Shown here in pieces: positions 58,415-64,000 of a stretch of 64,000 nucleotides of DNA. The position numbers were made by a program, and so were the translations under genes. Positions within the stretch are counted from its first letter, which is position 1, and the number at the start of each line of letters is the position of its first letter. The notes under the pieces were generated by a model that worked only from the letters and a program-made list of their open reading frames with translations, did not search any database and was not told the DNA's origin. The DNA is taken from the NCBI GenBank assembly GCA_006503535.1, contig QYRS01000004.1:1488001-1552000 (forward strand). The letters are read 5' to 3'. This stretch comes from Arthrinium phaeospermum (taxonomy: Eukaryota > Ascomycota > Sordariomycetes > Amphisphaeriales > Apiosporaceae).

Positions 58415-59028
58415 CTTGTGAAATGTTAGCGACCGAGTCTCGATGGAACAGAATCAAGGGTCAACTTACTGTGACGGTGTTTTGGTTAGTCGTCGTCGTT
58501 GCTGGCTGGTTGTGGAGGAAATTCCGGCTTTGGGGGAGTGTGACTTTTTCGGCCTGGGGGACAAAGATTGGATTTGTTCAGAATTTGAGCTTGTGTCCAA
58601 CTAGGGTTTTTGCCAAAGGAAAATTAGGCAAGTGGCAGCTCGGCAAATTCCATTCTCCATCTGTGGCTTGTGGCTGAGCTTTTATCCACAGAGTGGGGTG
58701 TATCTGTGGCTGGTAGTTCGGGCAGGTGCAGCCCAAATGCCAAGACCACTAGGCGAATGGGGTGGATGTCGACCTTCCCCGATGTTTGTCACCAGCCAAT
58801 CAACAATCTGCAGGTCCAGCACCTCAAAGAACATTAGCTCTCTCACTTAAGGCATCTACGTCTTTGAGACCACATACCTTGAAGAAACACAAAGATGCGG
58901 CTGCAATAAACGGGATTTCCACAAACTCGTTTTAATTCTCTATAGCAGTACGAGGATAGCCGGTATCTGGTTGAGCATATCAGCTCCTACGCCTCAGCCG
59001 ATACAATCCTTGGAACTCTTCATTCATC
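58415..59028. promoter_or_regulatory. Divergent promoter of eL20 and CSN12
   Basis: 614 bases between the eL20 and CSN12 starts. Holds a HomolD-like TGTGACT (58539-58545) and an AACCCTA-like box (58601-58610, on the minus strand), the two motif types associated with fungal ribosomal protein genes, plus GGCTGG/CCAAT-type sequences near 58795. Functional assignment is inference from known motifs. Confidence 0.4.
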
Positions 59029-60665
59029 ATGGATAGCCTCATCAAGGAGTTCAAGACTGCCTACGCCGGTCAACTGGGCAATGACCTGGCCAAGACTCTC
59101 ACACCAGACGTCCCAAACAACGCCGCCCAGCTGATGTCTGTTTGGGAGAGCGGCAATTCCCAGACCATCAAAGACGACTTGAAGTTCCTGTTCGTGCGCG
59201 ATAAGTCCGCGCGACTCAACATGTCGTCAGACGAGGCTGTGGGATGGCAAGAAATATATTATTCCTACTGGAAAGCTCTCGGTGAGATTCTAGCTGTCGA
59301 GGGCTTGAGGAAGAGTCGGGTCAAGGTACGTGGCTCTTTCAATAAGGGGCTCAGTTGCTAGCTCGATCCCCCACCTGAGCAATGAAGCATCATGGAGCCC
59401 CTCTGGCCAATTAACGAAACTGACATGTAGAAACTCGGTACAGACCTCATGGACCTCGGTGTATGAAGCTTGGAAGGAGCTTACGTCCCAGATAATACGC
59501 GGCTACACTAATCATGAGTTCGAGAACTGGACCATCCCATGCTTGTACGTTGCTGGCAAGTACATGCGTCTCTACGCCATGCGAGCAGATGCGGAGAGAG
59601 GAAACAATGGCGATGATATGGTTACCAATTTCCAGGATGATTTCGATCCAGAAACCGAAAAACACAAGTCGCTCGAGGATTGCGCCAGACAGCTTAACCG
59701 CATCTTCAACCTGTGTCTGAGTGATCGGTACGTGGCACTGATTCCGCAGAGTGCTCATCTCTAACCTCTCACAGAGCACCGTTGAGCGAGTCTCGTAAAT
59801 GGGGCATCTACTACGCCATCAATCTGCTCTTCAAAACTTACTTCAAGCTCAACTCGGCTGCCTTGTCCAAGAACGTGCTCCGAGTGCTATCGGCTGGACG
59901 AGGAGACATGCCGGACTTTGAGAGTTTCCCAAAGTCACAGCAAGTGACCTTCAAGTACTATGAGGGTGTTTTAGCCTTCCTGGAAGAGAATTACGAGGAA
60001 GCCGAGAAGCATCTCACCCTCGCCTGGCTCTTATGTCATAAGGGTGCAACTCGGAATATGGAGTAAGTGTGGTCTATCCGCCTAAGCAGAGGCCGACTAA
60101 TGCTGACACATGATAGACTCATCCTCACATACTTGATCCCGTGCCATCTCCTGACAACACATACGCTACCCAGCGTCAAATTGCTTGCTCCCTTCCCGAG
60201 GCTACAGGCGTTGTTCTTGAAACTTGCGACAGCTATCAAGAAGGGTGATCTCCGTGGATTTCACCAAGCTCTTCAGGAAGGTGAGGAAGAGTTTGTCAAA
60301 CGACGTATCTACCTTACCTTGGAACGCGGGCGCGATATTGCATTGCGCAATCTGCTGCGCAAGGTGTTCATAGCGGGAGGTTTCTTAGAGGGCGCTGAAG
60401 GGGAGGCACAAGTCCGCCGGACTAGAATCCCGGTCGCTGAATTCGCAGCGGCAATACGCATGAGCGGCGGGCAAGACATAGACACTGATGAGGTGGAATG
60501 TCTCCTAGCCAACATGATCTACAAGGTAAGGTCCCCTGCTTGGTTTGTGGATAACACGCTAATTGTATGCAACTACCGCAGAACCTCATGAAAGGATACA
60601 TTGCTCACGAACGCGGCTTCGTGGTCTTGAGCAAGAACGGCGCGTTCCCTGGAACGGGGGTGTGA
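59029..60665 (+). CDS. CSN12: PCI-domain protein Csn12 (COP9 signalosome/TREX-2-type)
   Basis: Csn12/PCID2-type PCI protein. In yeast it belongs to a Csn12-Thp3-type complex linked to splicing and mRNA export, besides the COP9 association that gave the name. Five exons, 59029-59325, 59444-59727, 59775-60062, 60117-60525 and 60582-60665, give 453 residues. Marks: an N-terminal helical part [101 protein letters not shown]; and the PCI winged-helix end [43 protein letters not shown]. The exon 2 start uses the AG at 59442-59443, because the nearer AG at 59429-59430 would put a stop into the frame; the total is then a whole number of codons. Confidence 0.9.
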
Positions 60666-60694
60666 GTCACGGGGGTGTATACAGTACGGTGACT

Positions 60695-60932
60695 CCAAAT
60701 ACGACAGGACTCTGGCATTCTTATGAATACTCGAGTACGTGCTGCCAATTAGAGCGATGCGTCATGCAGAAAACATGATACTCCGCGGGCGGTCCCTTTA
60801 ATGTTGAGGATATGAGACTGACGGTGCCGATGCCGGAAGAGGTTTTTGGGAGCAGTTCTTCCAACTATGGGGACATCTCTTTGAGTCCAGATGCAGCAAA
60901 TTGCTCATCGATTATACAGTATTCGGGTCTTG
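60695..60932 (+). pseudogene. Probable relic exon of a fungal Zn2Cys6-type regulator
   Basis: In the frame of 60782 the sequence reads TGLWHSYEYSSTCCQLERCVMQKT, a TGA stop at 60776-60778, then YSAGGPFNVEDMRLTVPMPEEVFGSSS and further to a GT donor at 60933 (CTT G|GTAAGTTG). This resembles the W..Y....S...GRP.N..D....LP...E segment of fungal-specific regulatory domains. No zinc cluster or downstream exon was found, so I consider it a leftover. The resemblance is short; a chance match is possible. Confidence 0.42.
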
Positions 60933-62801
60933 GTAAGTTGCGGCCATGTCGCTGTGACTCTTACCAGTTCGTCTGACGAATTAAAAGAAGGGCCAACGCC
61001 CCATCGAGCCGCATCGCATTGCGCAATACAAGGAAGGTGTATTGTGAGCAACTAGCTACCAACATAAAATAAGTATGCTCTGATTACATCTGGCGTGTTT
61101 GCATTTGCCATTTCCGCGTTTGTCATTCAACTCTTAAGTATTGCTTTCCATACACCTGCCTATGTGGTGCGGATTGGATTCTGGCCAAGCGTGAGGCAGA
61201 CAAATAGGTGCGTAGGCCTCTACGTCCTCTATTGCCTTCTTTTCCTAAGCGAAATGCAACCCACCTTCTTGCTTGCTACAGTGGTGTCTTTCTCCCGTAC
61301 CGTGACGGGAAGATGTGTAACGTGAAGTCTCCCTCGCCCGCTGTGTAACCCCTACAAACACTCACACCGGTTCCCTTTCAGCTTTCCCACAGAGACGCTT
61401 GCCGCTTCTGCATGGAGTACACTTGCACACCGAACTGCTAGGCTTCCTAATCAACGCGTAAATGGATACCTCTCGGCAGGCTTCGCTCCCTTCGTTCGGT
61501 AGGCGTGATTGTTCTCTTCTAGTCCTAGGTAGTCGACTCACTCACTCGATCCCTTCCCGTCTACATCTACGCATGTATTGACCAATGTGCATTCATATTG
61601 AACGGCGGGCAAGCAAGCCCGTATATCTACTGAAACACTGTGAGGTCACTGTCTACCTATGTACTCCCCGGGAGGTACATCTTACTCACACAGTGACTCA
61701 CGCCTAACGGCAAACCCCATGCACACGCCCACCAGCGTACCGAAATCTGACTGCCTGTCTGCCTACCCGGGGAGAGAGGGGTCCGAGTCCCACACACGCT
61801 TTTAGTGCTATCGCCCCATACCGTAGCAAGCATCATCTTGTGCACTAATGCAACCACTTTAACTTTTGTCTCATTTACTTTTCTACGGTCCACCGGGATC
61901 ATGGGCTCGCCCATTGGCGAATCAGGCTGCGAGTCCATATCTCGAAGGCCAGAAGTGACAGGTCGTCCGGCTCTAGTGGCCACCAAGCATGATACAAGCA
62001 GCTTTGAACCCGCTAGACTTCTAGGGACTGTACGTGTCTTAGCCAGATTTGGGACATACTGCGAGAATGGGGAAAAGCAAAGCACTCCTCACATCGTCTG
62101 TTCTATGATCTTGGAGGGTTTTGTGAATATGTACAGAGAAGGTAGAACTCCATCTGTTTGCTCTCTTGTTATTTTTTCTGGCCATGATCTAGCTAGTACG
62201 GATATCCGTAATTATCAGGGCATGAAACACGATCAACGATAGTCGTGAATGGTAATTGTACAAAGGGACTCCTCCCGTAACATCCTCCCAAGGTATCTCG
62301 TCTCGTCAGTCTAGAAATCTCAATACTCATGCCATCAAACCCTCCAGGCTTTGCCTGTGAATATTGTTCCTAGTATCTTCACAGAAGATATCGTTTAGGA
62401 AATGTGTGTTCAGCTCGTACAGAAATGCAAAAACGCCTCCAGTGCTTTTTTCAGGGATTTCTCCTCCATAAGGCTGCTCGCTCGTATACCACGCCGGGTT
62501 ACGAGAACAGAAACAATGACAACTGGGTAAAGCGCGGAAGTGACAATAGTATCGTACAGGAACGTCAATGGAAAAAGAAAGACAGGAAGCCCACCAAATG
62601 GCTCGACCAAACACCGGTACGCCGTGAAGTGGTATTTGTATCATCATCTTGCCACGTTCGAATCCCAAGTCTTGAGTGAAGAGAAATGAAATGAACATAA
62701 ATCATTAGGTTTCGAGGAGATGATTAGACGCTGAAAAATGAGAAGTGTGTAAGGGCAAGATGGAAGGACGTGGTCGCAGCAAAGTAGCCATTGTGTGTGG
62801 C
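60933..62801. other. Gene-free stretch
   Basis: No gene recognised. The open frame at 61805-62242 (146 codons) has no domain and is matched by an antisense frame of equal size. Two candidate acceptor AGs follow the relic donor at 60933, at about 60971 and 60988, but no conserved continuation follows either. Confidence 0.5.
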
Positions 62802-63859
62802 CTAGAAGAAGTGCTTGTTGCTGCGTGGGGTGTTCCTATGAGCCATATTAGAAACGTGAGGCGATATGAACAAATAGCATGGAAACTTACGAAGTCGTGG
62901 AGATGTCATCAACATGGTTGCATAGGGCTACGAACAGATCGAAGAAGAGCTGAGTCCCGCCATTATACATTTCAAGCTGCATGGTTCCACTGCGCTTGAA
63001 CGTGCTGCGGCTCCGGATGATGAGGGCAAGGTAATGTGCCCTCAACTTGGAATCAGTGTCGGGCGTGTTGGCATAGGCATAGCGAGCCGATGCCAGGATG
63101 GTGCTGCACTGAATACCGGACTCTATGAGTAGTTGTTAGTATTTGAGTGAATAAGTGGACGATGGAGGGGAACCTACGGAGGCCTTGCTTTCGCAAAGAG
63201 ATTCGCTTGAGTTCCTCGAGCCCGTATCTATCAGCAGTGCAATAGATGACAGTATCCTTGAGAAGGTCGCCATCGGTAGCATGGTGATAGACGGTCGACT
63301 CGCCGCGGCCATCGTTCTCAAGCTGTTCAATCTCCCACGAGTTTCGCTTCTTGTTGTGGACCAAGCGAGGATAATAGTCCCCTTTGTACATGTACTCCAG
63401 GATAGACGAGAAGATTTCAGGCTCCTCATCAGCCAAGTAGATACGCTTGTTGTTCGCCGAGTCCGTATCCATGTACATGTCCGACAGGTGGCGTTGGAAC
63501 CAAGGCGATGCACAAAGGACATCTTCGTGGGCGGCGAAGATGCGTTGATCTCTTCCGATAACGAGGGTGACAATGGAAGGTGTCAAGGTGCTGTGTGAAT
63601 GAATGGATCAGACGACTGCAAATGACCAAGAAGGAAAATATCGATTATCTCGAAATTGGCAGACTTACCTCGCGGGAGACATGGATGCATCATGACCAGA
63701 CGACATCGTCGCTGTCGTAGGGCGGCGGCGTGGTTCATGGCGGCTTTTGGAGACGCCAGCATGGCTCTTGTTGAAGGAGGTGCTGGATTTGCTGACTTTG
63801 TGAGTCTTCGAAGAAGATCTGCTGGGCGGGGCCTCGTAACGCTTGCTGGTGCTGAACAT
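62802..63859 (-). CDS. BTB/POZ-domain protein
   Basis: Fungal single-BTB protein of 289 residues in four exons: 63859-63669, 63590-63178, 63122-62891 and 62835-62802. The basic Ser/Thr-rich N-terminus (SKTHKVSKSSTSFNKSH) is probably disordered. The BTB fold runs STLTPSIVTLVIGRDQRIFAAH, then EDVLCASPWFQRHLS, the acidic KRIYLADEEPEIFSSILEYMYKGDY and, after an insert, DTVIYCTADRYGLEELKRISLRK, which are the A1-A4 helices and B strands in order. The C-terminal part STILASARYAYANTPDTDSKLRAHYLALIIRSR and TMQLEMYNGGTQLFFDLFVAL continues as in fungal members of this type. Such proteins often dimerise or act as Cullin-3 adaptors; no kelch or MATH partner domain is present here. The exon chain closes in frame. 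Confidence 0.85.
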
Positions 63860-64000
63860 CTTGTTGGTTTGTGGGAGGTGTCTCGGATTGATGAGAACAA
63901 GTTGCGATTGAGTTTTCGAATTGCAGAAGTGTCAATCACGGACGAGCGACCGCAGAGAAGGCGGGTTGTCGGGGATGTCGTGATTTAAATGATTGCGATT

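Noticed and set aside
59431..59478. Alternative CSN12 exon 2 start giving KLGTDLM
   Set aside because: That frame hits a TGA after about 11 codons; the AG at 59442-59443 keeps the whole gene in frame.

Overview
The window is chromosomal DNA from a filamentous ascomycete (Pezizomycotina, most likely a Sordariomycete). Signs of this are short GT..AG introns in most genes, two Zn(II)2Cys6 regulators, a low-complexity secreted protein, tRNA genes with introns after position 37, and a set of fungal housekeeping genes. The clade is inferred from protein family resemblance, not from a search. About half of the window is coding.

Layout, left to right: the 5' part of a soluble fumarate reductase gene (minus, runs off the left edge); a 4 kb gene-poor stretch with a cytochrome P450 pseudogene (minus); a small secreted fasciclin-type protein (plus); the SIN3 corepressor scaffold (plus), whose reading frame is broken by one base at a G5 run; ERG10 acetoacetyl-CoA thiolase (minus), divergent from SNU114, the U5 snRNP GTPase (plus), which has an unusual 808-nt intron; CIA2, a cytosolic Fe-S assembly factor (minus); 6.4 kb without a recognisable gene; a nine-exon Zn2Cys6 regulator with a 7-nt microexon; tRNA-Asp with an intron holding a perfect 22-bp palindrome; an Ala/Thr/Pro-rich secreted protein; a small zinc-ribbon protein (minus); RPP1 (plus) converging on a LigD-type phosphoesterase protein (minus); a DHA2-type MFS transporter (plus); tRNA-Leu(CAG) with an intron; a charged, RS/RE-rich protein of DUF7514 type (minus); a DUF1772 membrane protein (minus); a GNAT acetyltransferase (minus); a second Zn2Cys6 regulator (plus); ribosomal protein eL20 (minus) divergent from CSN12 (plus); a relic of another transcription-factor gene; and a BTB/POZ protein (minus) at the right edge.

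There are no operons. Most genes are unrelated housekeeping functions: chromatin (SIN3), splicing (SNU114), tRNA processing (RPP1), translation (eL20, two tRNAs), sterol precursor supply (ERG10), Fe-S delivery (CIA2) and mRNP/COP9-type PCI function (CSN12). The accessory features (P450 relic, TF relic, MFS, DUF1772, GNAT, regulator, secreted protein) do not form a convincing biosynthetic cluster. Exon boundaries were placed by hand from splice consensus plus reading-frame and family continuity. Every multi-exon gene complete in the window sums to a whole number of codons, except SIN3, which is one base short. I found no clear evidence of a wholly new system. The items most worth checking are the SIN3 frame break, the microexon, the decayed P450, the tRNA-Asp intron and the stand-alone LigD-type phosphoesterase.
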